Shown here: one piece after another, positions 33,843-42,054 of the stretch
How the letters are laid out: every line of letters starts with the position of its first letter
Position numbering within the stretch: position 1 is the first letter of the stretch
Assembly: GCA_028289445.1 (NCBI GenBank)
Contig: JANQPO010000005.1
Coordinates: 1 to 64,000 of the forward strand
Source: Tepidamorphaceae bacterium
Lineage (GTDB): Bacteria > Pseudomonadota > Alphaproteobacteria > Rhizobiales > JAKSCL01
Length of the DNA: 64,000 nucleotides
Direction: 5' to 3'
Notes under the pieces: generated by a model
What the model was told of the DNA's origin: nothing
What the model saw: the letters and a program-made list of their open reading frames with translations, nothing else
The model's database searches: none
Made by a program: the position numbers and the translations under genes

Positions 33843-35726
33843 CTATTTAGGCTCCGTTATACTCGGGCCTTGCAGATCGACTGGCCCATACACTTCTAGT
33901 TGATTTGGCAGCGCTTTGGCCCATTGTGAGATTGTACCGGCGCCGAGGCAAACCACCGTGTCGCCGGGTCGCACAAAATCGGCAACCGCCTTCGGGAGAT
34001 CATCCGGGCCATTGATTGCCAGCGCGAAGCGGTGGCCAAGGTTGCGCAGCCCTTCGACTAGTGCGTCACGGTCAATCCCCGTGATAGGTGCCTCGCCAGC
34101 CTCGTACACAGGAGCTACTAGAACACCATCGGCTTCGTTGAAGCAGCGACAGAATTCTTCGAACAGATCTTGAAGGCGTGTATAACGATGCGGCTGCACT
34201 ACAGCCAATACGCGCCCGGAGGTCACATCTCGCGCAGCTCTGAGGACTGCCGCTATCTCGACCGGATGGTGACCGTAATCGTCGTAAATGCTGACACCAT
34301 TCCACTCGCCTGCAAGGGTGAATCGACGTCTAACCCCTTGAAATTCGTCAATCCCTCCTCGAATCACATCATCACCGATCCCCAATTGTGCTGCCACGGC
34401 GATTGCGGCTGCGGCATTCAATGCGTTGTGCAATCCAAGCATGGGCAACCTCAACCCGTCGATCACCCGATCAGTTGCATCAATCGGATTGCGGATACGT
34501 ACGTCGAAAGAGCTGAAGCCTTCACCATATCGGGTATTCAGCAGCTGAACTTCGGCTTGCGAGCTTGTCCCGTAAGTAATGACACGTCTATCGTGGATCC
34601 GCTCGACTAACGTTTGAACCTCAGGATGGTCAATGCACATTACTGCGAAGCCGTAAAATGGTACGTTCTCAACGAACGCAAGGAAGGCTTCGCGCAGCCT
34701 ATCGAAGCTCCCATAATGGTCCACATGTTCAGGATCGATATTGGTGACAACGGCGATATCCGAAGCCAATCTGACGAACGTAGTGTCCGCTTCATCTGCC
34801 TCAACCACCAACCAATCGCTTTCTCCCAAACGAGCATTGCTACCCAAGGTGTTTACTATGCCTGCTCTAATCACCGTCGGGTCAAGCCCGGTTCTGTAAA
34901 GAAGTTCCCCAATAATAGCTGTAGTTGTCGACTTGCCATGTGTACCGCCGACCGCAATGGTAGATTTCAAACGCGCCATTTCAGCAACAACGTCATTGCG
35001 ACGAAGGACAGGAATCTTCCAATCACGGGCAGCGACCAACTCCGGGTTATCGTGTTGGATTGCTGCTGAAACCACAGCCACCTGCGCTCCCTTCAGATTT
35101 TCAGTCTTATGACCAATCTCGACGTCTACACCCAAACCACGCAATCGTCTAATATTTGCATTCTCGACGACGTCGGAACCTTGTACGTCATAGCCAAGCT
35201 GTACTAGCAATTCTGCAACGCCACTCACTCCAACACCGCCTATACCTATAAAATGATACGGTCCCACGTTTCTTGCACTTAGTTTAACAGGCTTCCCTGC
35301 AGGTATATCTATGTGCGTATGGTTGGCAAACCGCGCGTCAGTTCCAATGAGCCGCTCGGCCTGTTCAAAAAGCTCTTCCCTCTCAAGAAAACGCGCAATC
35401 GCTCTTTTCAAGAATGGTCGCCCCTCAATCACCTCAAATTGTTTTACAAGCTCTTCCTCTATTTCCTGCTTCTCCCCAACTATAAAGTGCCCTTCCTGCG
35501 AAACGAACGCAAATATCTCCAAGTCGCCCAATTGTCTATTGATCCTGCATTCTTTGGGTAATTCAATCTTTTCGACATGATCATAAAACTCTCTGAACCG
35601 AATAATTCTATTATTCTTCCCGATTTGATAAAATTGATCATTGCTCAGTCGCATTGAAAAAATCGGTGTACCAAAAGTTGGTGGCTTGCGCGCTGGCACA
35701 ATGCTCATTGCCTGATATGGTGTCAT
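33843..35726 (-). CDS. Accessory MurC-type ligase with a 150-residue N-terminal extension
   Basis: A 627-residue protein whose residues from about 155 on are a complete UDP-N-acetylmuramate:L-alanine ligase: [23 protein letters not shown] loop [62 protein letters not shown] with [21 protein letters not shown] and [13 protein letters not shown]. All main motifs are present, so it is probably active as an ATP-dependent amide ligase. MurC is normally about 470 residues; the first 150 here (containing [20 protein letters not shown]) match nothing I know. It lies in a mobile island, away from any mur cluster, and its start overlaps the stop of the next upstream gene as ATGA (35723-35726). Sequence is AT-richer than the host in its 5' part. 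Confidence 0.9.
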   Translation of the reverse strand: MTPYQAMSIVPARKPPTFGTPIFSMRLSNDQFYQIGKNNRIIRFREFYDHVEKIELPKECRINRQLGDLEIFAFVSQEGHFIVGEKQEIEEELVKQFEVIEGRPFLKRAIARFLEREELFEQAERLIGTDARFANHTHIDIPAGKPVKLSARNVGPYHFIGIGGVGVSGVAELLVQLGYDVQGSDVVENANIRRLRGLGVDVEIGHKTENLKGAQVAVVSAAIQHDNPELVAARDWKIPVLRRNDVVAEMARLKSTIAVGGTHGKSTTTAIIGELLYRTGLDPTVIRAGIVNTLGSNARLGESDWLVVEADEADTTFVRLASDIAVVTNIDPEHVDHYGSFDRLREAFLAFVENVPFYGFAVMCIDHPEVQTLVERIHDRRVITYGTSSQAEVQLLNTRYGEGFSSFDVRIRNPIDATDRVIDGLRLPMLGLHNALNAAAAIAVAAQLGIGDDVIRGGIDEFQGVRRRFTLAGEWNGVSIYDDYGHHPVEIAAVLRAARDVTSGRVLAVVQPHRYTRLQDLFEEFCRCFNEADGVLVAPVYEAGEAPITGIDRDALVEGLRNLGHRFALAINGPDDLPKAVADFVRPGDTVVCLGAGTISQWAKALPNQLEVYGPVDLQGPSITEPK

Positions 35727-36496
35727 TGCAACACGCCCTTCCGCTGCAAATAAATATGCGCAACGTCATAAATCGCACGTCGATCCTCCAAAGGTTGCGC
35801 CCGATAAGACGTATATGTAAGCGTTTCTATCGTAGTATTTGATACGATATTAATGTAGGAATCCATATCCGCTAAATCCTCCGGAACTATGCACGCCATT
35901 AATACATTTTCGTCAATCAACAAATCCATATTTATTTGCACTTCGATACAACTTCTTCGTATATCGTAAGGCGCGGACCCGCGATCCAAGCACCAATGGT
36001 AATAACTTTCTGCTTCGAATGAACCTGATGGAATATCGAGAGACTCAATAACTATATCTTTGTAGTAGTTCTCATTCGATTGGTAGAAGAATCTCACAAA
36101 TCGTTGTATGTCTAATACCGATGTGCGCAACAAAAAATCATTCAACCTCGATCTTGGATTAAGATACCTCTTAAATATATCATTGCTCATTGCTCCACTA
36201 TCAAACGGCATGATGCGAACCGGTTGAACTAATCGGTTGAAATTGAAAATAAGTGTGACGAGTTTAAGAGATGAAAGTGAATTTGGTATATTGATGCTAT
36301 TTGGGCTATATCCCGGTATACCGTAGTACAAATATGTCAAATCTTGATTGTATACTGGGCACAATTGAGGCTTGCAACGACCGTCTTCACACATCGCACG
36401 AAACGAAAATCCGTCTGTGGTATGAAATAATGGCATAACCGGAAGCGCTGGAGCAGCAATGCTAACAAGATCCGATAGTCGTGAAAGAGGGGCCAT
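35723..36496 (-). CDS. Unknown protein coupled to the MurC-like gene
   Basis: A 257-residue, AT-rich, probably cytoplasmic protein. Seen near the N-terminus: [18 protein letters not shown], a Cys pair in [14 protein letters not shown], and [12 protein letters not shown]. The HTT start followed by a strand-helix and later YYGIPGY is vaguely reminiscent of ADP-ribosyltransferase-type folds, but I cannot establish this. The C-terminal half is helix-rich with [18 protein letters not shown]. It is the first gene of a two-gene unit with the extended MurC, so it probably modifies, senses or depends on the same substrate. Confidence 0.7.
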   Translation of the reverse strand: MAPLSRLSDLVSIAAPALPVMPLFHTTDGFSFRAMCEDGRCKPQLCPVYNQDLTYLYYGIPGYSPNSINIPNSLSSLKLVTLIFNFNRLVQPVRIMPFDSGAMSNDIFKRYLNPRSRLNDFLLRTSVLDIQRFVRFFYQSNENYYKDIVIESLDIPSGSFEAESYYHWCLDRGSAPYDIRRSCIEVQINMDLLIDENVLMACIVPEDLADMDSYINIVSNTTIETLTYTSYRAQPLEDRRAIYDVAHIYLQRKGVLQ

Positions 36497-36778
36497 AACC
36501 TCACAATACCGTGATGTGGACTGAGTTGCACTAAGAATCTGCCTCTGAATGCTCGAATTTCACAGTCCGTATCTTATCTTCCGCTGAATTATGTTCGGAT
36601 AGGGATGTATTGAATTGATATTGCGTGGCGGGAACGTTTTTCGTGATATCTAGTCACATGCAGAGTATTATTTGTTTAATAGTTGTGTGGTGTGATGTTG
36701 CATTTGAATGAATGACTCGGCTTTTATCGTATTTGATACGGTGTTTGTAGGCCCGGACCTTGGGCATTTTATTGGCAC
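36497..36778. other. AT-rich intergenic region upstream of the MurC unit
   Basis: 282 bases with no plausible gene. It must hold the promoter of the 257-residue/MurC unit. CGTATTTGATACG at 36728-36740 is a short palindrome around TTG; the same core GTATTTGATAC occurs at 35835-35845 inside the 257-residue gene. Confidence 0.5.
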
Positions 36779-38176
36779 CTAGGACCAAATCGCCTCCAAA
36801 TTGTCGGTTTGTTTAACTTTCGCTTTGCTGTCTTGCTGCGGTTCGAAGAAGCGCCGCACTTTTTGACTGATTTCTTGCTGCGAGACTGACAACATTCGTT
36901 CCGATCTTACAACTATTTCTTGACCTCGATCGACTCCGGCGTTGTGTGGAGCAAGTCCCTTCAGAGGATAGGACGACAGCGTGGTCAGAAACTGATCAGG
37001 CTCTGTCGCCTGTAGCTCGGTCTCGATGTTGGCTACAGTGAAGCGAGGAGCCAAGTATCGCACATCGTCGGCACCAACGCGGCTGCAGATGATGACACCA
37101 GCGTGCAAAAGGCCAGATCGCACGCTGGCTGGTTCTCCGCCAATCTGATCGCACTCAACGACGACACCATGCTGGCCATATGCGGAGCTCAATAGTCTTG
37201 CGACAATTCGCTGCGGTAGGTGCGCGCTGCCGATCAGATGGAAGAAGAAGGGCACCTTTGCGCGTGCAGATTGCATGGCCAACTGTAGCCGAAAGATGAG
37301 CAAGCAGCTAAACAGCACCGCAGTTTCATGGCCCAGTGTTCGCCTCGAAACATCCGCAACGAGTACCTGACCGTCACGCACCAATCGCGGGATATCGAAC
37401 CTCGCATTGGGCTGCGCAAGGCTGTGGCGCAAAATGGGATCACCGAGAAAGGCATGTAATCGTGTAAGGACAGATTGCACCTTGTCGCGCTGGTCGCGCT
37501 TTGAAAGCTGATCAAAGTTCCGCCAAAACATGCGCGTCAACGGATCCTGGCAGCGTGAAACTGATCGCCTCCGAAACTCGGTGTCTGTCAGGAATCTATA
37601 CATCGCCAGCATGGAAACGTGCTTTCGATCTAGCAACACACGCACGGTGAATCGCATGAGATCAATCAAGAGCGGCGTCCGCTCATGGCTCAAATCCCAA
37701 ATTGCACTAAACAACTCAACGAGCTCCTGGGCCGCCCGAGAACGAGCATCAGGTGCAACGCCAGCCAGCGGATTTAAGCCAAATGAGCGATACGAGTTTG
37801 CTGGAGCAAACCACCAGGTCTCCTGGAGCCTGTGGGCGGGCACTTGGTTAAGAAGCTCAGGGCCAAAGCTACCCGTTGTGTCAATTACCGCCACACCGGC
37901 TCCGGCCTCAATGTCCTGTACGATCAGATTCCAATGTAGAGCTTGCTTGTACGGTGAATCTGCCCCCATTAGCAGCACGTGCCCTGGGCGAAGGTAGCCT
38001 CGAAGCACCTGCGGTTCGGTCGCATGCCGGGACGTTGAGTCAGCAAATATCGCATCAAATTTTTCCATACCCTGAGACCGGATTCCGTCCACCAACCATT
38101 CGAAACGGTGCGGGTCGTTCGTCGGGGCTGGCTTGCGGATGCAACGTGGGCGGACTTCAACTACCGCCAAGAGCAT
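36779..38176 (-). CDS. Degenerate HerA/TraD-like ATPase paralogue, probably inactive
   Basis: A 465-residue protein with the overall layout of the coupling-protein-like ATPases: GYLRPGHVLLMGADSPYKQA where the P-loop should be, IEAGAGVAVIDTTGSFGPEL matching the DPHGEL region of the active paralogue, and KVPFFFHLIGSAHLPQRIVA where Walker B should be. The P-loop reads GADSPYKQ (no GK[ST]) and the acidic DE pair is replaced by IG, so ATP hydrolysis is unlikely. It may be a structural partner of the active ATPase at 30537-32579. ATG 38176 is chosen at the domain edge; a GTG at 38278 is also in frame. Confidence 0.78.
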   Translation of the reverse strand: MLLAVVEVRPRCIRKPAPTNDPHRFEWLVDGIRSQGMEKFDAIFADSTSRHATEPQVLRGYLRPGHVLLMGADSPYKQALHWNLIVQDIEAGAGVAVIDTTGSFGPELLNQVPAHRLQETWWFAPANSYRSFGLNPLAGVAPDARSRAAQELVELFSAIWDLSHERTPLLIDLMRFTVRVLLDRKHVSMLAMYRFLTDTEFRRRSVSRCQDPLTRMFWRNFDQLSKRDQRDKVQSVLTRLHAFLGDPILRHSLAQPNARFDIPRLVRDGQVLVADVSRRTLGHETAVLFSCLLIFRLQLAMQSARAKVPFFFHLIGSAHLPQRIVARLLSSAYGQHGVVVECDQIGGEPASVRSGLLHAGVIICSRVGADDVRYLAPRFTVANIETELQATEPDQFLTTLSSYPLKGLAPHNAGVDRGQEIVVRSERMLSVSQQEISQKVRRFFEPQQDSKAKVKQTDNLEAIWS

Positions 38177-38414
38177 AAATTGCTCGCGGGTACGGAAACC
38201 GGTCTCAAATGATCGAAACAGAAGGAACTTGCCGGCCCGTGGTCGCCACACCCTCGCTTCGCTCGGCAACCACTGCACTACTTATGCAACCCGTTGGGTG
38301 TTAACCGGCACACTCCCACTGAAAACTGCACAACAGATTTTGCCTAGCCACAAGATGCCTAACTATTTCCAATTTATATAATAGCAAAAGAAAACGCATT
38401 GTGGAGAAATAGTT

Positions 38415-39479
38415 ATGTCGAAAAATGAATACATCGACTTTGATCAAACAAAAGCATCGCTCGATTTCTCTCGCGTTCTTGAGTTCTACAACATAAAGAG
38501 CTCCGGCTCCGGCAAGCAGCGGAAAATTAGCTGTCCATTCCATTCACCCGACAAGAATCCGTCATGCGGAGTGAATCTCACTAAAAAGGCCTTTCAATGC
38601 TTCAGCTGCAAAGCCAAGGGCAATATCCTTGCATTCGTAGCGATGAAAGAGAACTTGGATCCCGGCAACGTACACGATCTCAAAGCGGCCGCCGTCTTTG
38701 CCCTCAAGGAGATCATGCATCTAGATCCAGCAGACTTCAGCGGCGGTAGCTCCCGGGATCGAAAGCGGCCAAGGCTAGCTGATGCCTCAATGAACAGCGC
38801 CGCAAGGCAGACGCCACGCTCCTCGCGCCGCATGGCACGTCAAGCGGATGCGTCAGAGGAAAGTCAACCAAAAGTGCGACGGAATGAGCCTCTCGAGCTG
38901 AAACTGACGCTCGATACTGATCATCATTTCTTCTCCGATCACGGCATCAGCAGGGAGACCGTGGCGGCCTTTGGACTCGGGTATTGCAGCCGTGGTCTCA
39001 TGAAAGGTCGCATTGCGATACCCATCCACAGTTCGGATGGCGAACTCGTCGCCTACGCTGGTCGCTGGGCAGACGAAGATCCCCCGCCAGGCACTGAGCG
39101 GTATAGGCTCCCGAAGAACTTTCATAAAAGCTTTGAGCTCTTCAACCTCCACCGTGCGGTTGGGATCGGCGGACGGCATCTGATCCTGGTTGAGGGCTAT
39201 TGGAGTGCCATGCGGCTGCACCTCCTCGGCTTGCCGTGTGTTGCTTCGTTTGGATCCTCGGTGTCACCGGAGCAAGCTACCTTGATCCGGACCGCCGGCT
39301 TTCGATTCGTAACAGTTCTCTTTGACGGTGATGAAGGTGGACGCTCCGGGATTGATCAGGCGCTCCCGGTATTGGGGCGACAGGTCTATGCCCGCGCCCT
39401 CGAACTTCCGGAAGGCGAAAAACCCGACTCGCTACCCGAGGCGTTCTTCAACGCGTTGCGCTCTTCTCAGAAGTCGTAG
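38415..39479 (+). CDS. DNA primase-like protein (CHC2 zinc finger + TOPRIM)
   Basis: A 354-residue protein. Seen: CHC2 zinc finger at about residues 40-70 (CPFHSPDKNPSCGVNL ... FQCFSCKAKGNIL), a polar linker (about 110-165), then a DnaG-type catalytic core with ISRETVAAFGLGYCSRGLMK and the TOPRIM elements LILVEGYWSAM and VLFDGDEGGRSGIDQA. No helicase-interaction domain. Probably primes replication of the excised island. A good intrinsic terminator follows at 39489. Divergent from the degenerate ATPase gene. Confidence 0.88.
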   Translation: MSKNEYIDFDQTKASLDFSRVLEFYNIKSSGSGKQRKISCPFHSPDKNPSCGVNLTKKAFQCFSCKAKGNILAFVAMKENLDPGNVHDLKAAAVFALKEIMHLDPADFSGGSSRDRKRPRLADASMNSAARQTPRSSRRMARQADASEESQPKVRRNEPLELKLTLDTDHHFFSDHGISRETVAAFGLGYCSRGLMKGRIAIPIHSSDGELVAYAGRWADEDPPPGTERYRLPKNFHKSFELFNLHRAVGIGGRHLILVEGYWSAMRLHLLGLPCVASFGSSVSPEQATLIRTAGFRFVTVLFDGDEGGRSGIDQALPVLGRQVYARALELPEGEKPDSLPEAFFNALRSSQKS

Positions 39480-39488
39480 ATTCACCGA

Positions 39489-39518
39489 CTCCACGTCCAC
39501 CCAGGCGTGGAGTTTTTT
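39489..39518 (+). terminator. Rho-independent terminator of the primase gene
   Basis: CTCCACG (39489-39495) and CGTGGAG (39506-39512) form a 7-bp stem with a 10-base loop, directly followed by TTTTTT (39513-39518), nine bases after the primase stop. Confidence 0.88.
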
Positions 39519-39625
39519 CTCGGAGGGGAATACCCGGAGAGAACTAGACCCCACACTTGTTGCCCGCCGGTTCGGCTCACAAATTTCCCGCGTCAGACGG
39601 GAGTATTTTTGATTGCCGAAACGAG

Positions 39626-39812
39626 CGAGGCGACCGCAATCGACGGCCCCGGTGCGCCTCCCTAGCGAAATCCATACAATATGCCTTTAGTGCTATTGAA
39701 TGGATAGTGGGACGGCGATTGCGGTCGCCTCGTGAGAGGCGGCAACAAGTGTGGGGAAATCGTTACTTTTCAGTGTTTTACTGAAAAGAACTGTCCCTTT
39801 CTTAGGAAAGGG
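39626..39812. other. Noncoding structured region: nested inverted repeats, candidate origin or oriT
   Basis: Perfect 17-bp arms at 39626-39642 and 39716-39732 enclose 73 bases that carry an inner imperfect hairpin (ATCCAT..AATA at 39670-39681, TATT..ATGGAT at 39694-39705). Two further perfect hairpins follow: CTTTTCAGT/ACTGAAAAG (39766-39788) and CCCTTTC/GAAAGGG (39795-39812). No convincing gene overlaps. The neighbouring primase, ATPases and replication-relaxation protein make a replication or transfer origin plausible; a structured RNA is the alternative. Confidence 0.6.
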
Positions 39813-40260
39813 GTGCAGCTAGGGTCCATGATTCCTTTGTCGAGCAGTCGATCACGGAAGCGACACGAAGATCATGCACACCATAAATCTCATACGCGAA
39901 TGCGCGACATGGATTTGGCCGAATCCAAATCAGCTTACGTCAGTTCATCAAATGCCCTTGACGGCTCGGCTCCTGGTCACCGGATGATGACGACTACTTC
40001 ACCACGAATGGCAGATTGGGTGGGGCTTGCCAGATCAAACTTCAGCACCAAAATCGGGAACACTGTGCCCCAACGATCTCATCAATGAAGCCAATATTTG
40101 GCGGCCAAAAAACCGAAACCGGGCAAGTAGCGTCAGTGTCACGCTCGAACTCAAGAGGACGCCGCTACCACGAATTTAGCTCGCTCACGCGTCAAAAAAA
40201 GTTCGCAATATCGACGCCTACAGACTCACGCAATGCCACAATACTTAAGTATAATTGTTG
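39813..40260. other. Intergenic stretch without recognisable content
   Basis: About 450 bases between the hairpin cluster and the AT-rich gene at 40261. Only short open frames with no ribosome sites or homology are visible. I see no promoter or RNA gene with confidence. Confidence 0.5.
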
Positions 40261-41196
40261 CTAACTAGAACGATGAAAATATTCATCCAATGCGTCTTTG
40301 AGAAACTCGTTGCGCCGAATGCACGTCACTCTCGCACCTGAGCATCTTTTAACTTTTTTTGATCGAATTTCTCTATACATCTTCCAAAAATCGTCAACTG
40401 TACTGCCATTTCCCAACTCCCTATTATACTTCACTATTTCTTCATCGCCTTCCGAAGCTATTCTGTCCAGTCTGGCAAAAACATCCCTAAATTCCGTAGA
40501 CTCTATGTATTCATCGAATTTTACAAATACAAAACCATCCTTCGGTATACTACTATCACCCCCATTTTCACCAAAACCTTTTATTTCAAGAAACCTACCA
40601 TTGGCGAAATCCTCAACCGACTCGTCAAAATCTTCCCAAAATTCAATATCATATTTCTTATTCACAGAAACAGAATTTTCGGAGGAAACGGTAATATCCA
40701 CTATATATCCTATTGAAATGCTGTATGTAACGTCTACATCAACACCGTCTGCAGTAGTTGCTGTCACTGTATTTTTAATATCTCTTGTCTTTCTATCTAT
40801 AAATAGTGAATCATTTATTTCTATTGAAGACGTTGGATTGACGTTTCCTGCATCATAGAGTACAGATTCAATCTTCTCATATTCTATATTTTCAGCGGCG
40901 ACGCCCAACCCTAGGCGCTTTCCAATTTCAGATGGTGATCTCGACATTGAATCGGCTCTATATAAAAACTTGGGAACACGCGCAAGAATGGTTGTTTTAT
41001 TGGAGCAGGCCTCGGAGTGATTGGAAATTTTGAACTTAATCGGAACTATGTACGTTGTGTCAGGTTCAAAAGGTAGGAAGAAGATAATATTACTTGCTTC
41101 ATGACCGCTCATGAACTCAACGTCGATGTCTCGGATTATCGAATGGGCACTTCCATACAAATGAGTGTCGCCGGCCGATTGCACTACAGTGCTCAT
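40261..41196 (-). CDS. Unknown AT-rich gene with VQSAGDTHLYG motif
   Basis: A protein of about 311 residues, markedly AT-rich and Asp/Glu/Ser-rich. The N-terminus has MSTVVQSAGDTHLYGSAH, then a beta-rich region (IIFFLPFEPDTTYIVPIKF, TATTADGVDVDVTYSISIGY) and an acidic helical C-terminus ending EFLKDALDEYFHRSS. No family recognised. The start is uncertain: ATG 41196 leaves 76 bases to the divergent small gene, while ATG 41274 would overlap that gene's start codon. The divergent neighbour carries a similar motif, so the two may be functional partners. Confidence 0.6.
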   Translation of the reverse strand: MSTVVQSAGDTHLYGSAHSIIRDIDVEFMSGHEASNIIFFLPFEPDTTYIVPIKFKISNHSEACSNKTTILARVPKFLYRADSMSRSPSEIGKRLGLGVAAENIEYEKIESVLYDAGNVNPTSSIEINDSLFIDRKTRDIKNTVTATTADGVDVDVTYSISIGYIVDITVSSENSVSVNKKYDIEFWEDFDESVEDFANGRFLEIKGFGENGGDSSIPKDGFVFVKFDEYIESTEFRDVFARLDRIASEGDEEIVKYNRELGNGSTVDDFWKMYREIRSKKVKRCSGARVTCIRRNEFLKDALDEYFHRSS

Positions 41197-41272
41197 GTGC
41201 CCGGAAACGACCTTTTGGTGTGTAGGAAGTTTGTGGGTTTTCCTGCTAAAAAGCCATCTAAAGGGATTTCGC

Positions 41273-41470
41273 ATGTTCATCATTGAATGGCTCATCGCCA
41301 ATTGGCAGATCGCCTTCAGCGGGTTTGGTACAGCGGCGTTGGTGGCAACACTAAGTGTTTTCTTGAAAAAGCGAAAGAGTGGGAGGCGGCAGCCTGACCA
41401 GTCCGTCCACGCCGGAGACAACTCCATCGTCATTCAGTCAGGCAGAGACACAAATCAATCCAAGAAATAG
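41273..41470 (+). CDS. Small single-pass membrane protein with GDNSIVIQSGRDTNQ tail
   Basis: A 65-residue protein: one transmembrane segment (WQIAFSGFGTAALVATLSVF), a basic stretch (LKKRKSGRRQ) and the C-terminal motif VHAGDNSIVIQSGRDTNQS. Tails of the form GDNSxxIQAGGDIN occur in many small bacterial proteins of unknown role. AAAGGGA lies nine bases before the ATG. Last gene of the island, 148 bases before attR. Confidence 0.6.
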   Translation: MFIIEWLIANWQIAFSGFGTAALVATLSVFLKKRKSGRRQPDQSVHAGDNSIVIQSGRDTNQSKK

Positions 41471-41617
41471 TCTGCCGTCGTTCGACGTGTATTGTAGCGA
41501 GCGCCCAAGCATCGATGCCAAGTCAATAAAAAAGCGGAACACAGAACTTACACAAACTCTTACACAATTCTCCATTTTAGAGATTTAACCTACTGACTTT
41601 ATTGAGTGCGACGTGGT

Positions 41618-41662
41618 CTGAAAATCCGCGTGTCGGTGGTTCGATTCCGCCCCTGGGCACCA
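41618..41662 (+). repeat. attR: right copy of the 45-bp attachment repeat
   Basis: Exact duplicate of the 3' 45 bases of tRNA-Phe (22316-22360), including the anticodon and CCA. The 5' half of the tRNA is absent here. Marks the right end of the island. Confidence 0.95.
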
Positions 41663-41799
41663 ACACCTCTTCCCATGGCTGAACATTGCGCCTCAAAAAT
41701 TGAGCGATATTTGGGTACTATTGGATCTCATGTGAGCAGAGCGTCTCGCAGGGTAGTGTCTCAGTTTGAATTTCTTCTCTTATGAGGTCCACGCGGTCC

Positions 41800-42050
41800 C
41801 AGCTTCGGCGCGCGCTCATCGATCGGTGCCGCACTTCAATTTCTCATCCTGACCTGTGTCAGGCCGGGTGAGGTTCGCGGAGCAATACGTGATGAGTTCG
41901 ACTTTGATAAGGCCGTTTGGCAGACCCCGGTCGAACGCATGAAGATGTGTCAGCCACATGTCGTTCCGCTCTCGGACCGGGGCCCTGGACGTCATCGAGG
42001 CGGCGCTTGCACATCAGTCAGATCATGATCGCGTAGTCTTAGCCAAACAA
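41800..42050 (+). pseudogene. Decayed P4-type integrase fragment
   Basis: The plus strand reads ALQFLILTCVRPGEVRGA then DEFDFDKAVWQTPVERMKM and QPHVVPLSD, matching the catalytic-domain start (with the first catalytic Arg) of P4/IntA-like tyrosine recombinases. After PLSDR the frame shifts by one base near 41980, continuing as ALDVIEAALAHQSDHDRVV. The N-terminal part and the HxxR...Y end are missing. It lies directly outside attR, so an older element once used this neighbourhood. Confidence 0.82.
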
Positions 42051-42054
42051 GACG

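Larger units (their letters stand above)
22361..41662. mobile_element. tRNA-Phe-integrated genomic island, about 19.3 kb
   Basis: The island is bounded by 45-bp repeats and has the integrase adjacent to the tRNA. It carries DNA-processing genes (HerA/TraD-like ATPase, replication-relaxation protein, primase) but no recognisable relaxase of the usual MOB families, mating-pair formation genes, or phage structural genes. Cargo includes a DUF262/HEPN pair and an accessory MurC. It is best described as an integrative, possibly mobilizable element. Patches of AT-rich sequence and several strand-clustered unknown genes support horizontal origin. Confidence 0.88.

Noticed and set aside
22361..41662. 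Reading the island as a prophage
   Set aside because: There are no capsid, terminase, portal, tail or lysis genes; integrase plus primase alone is not enough.
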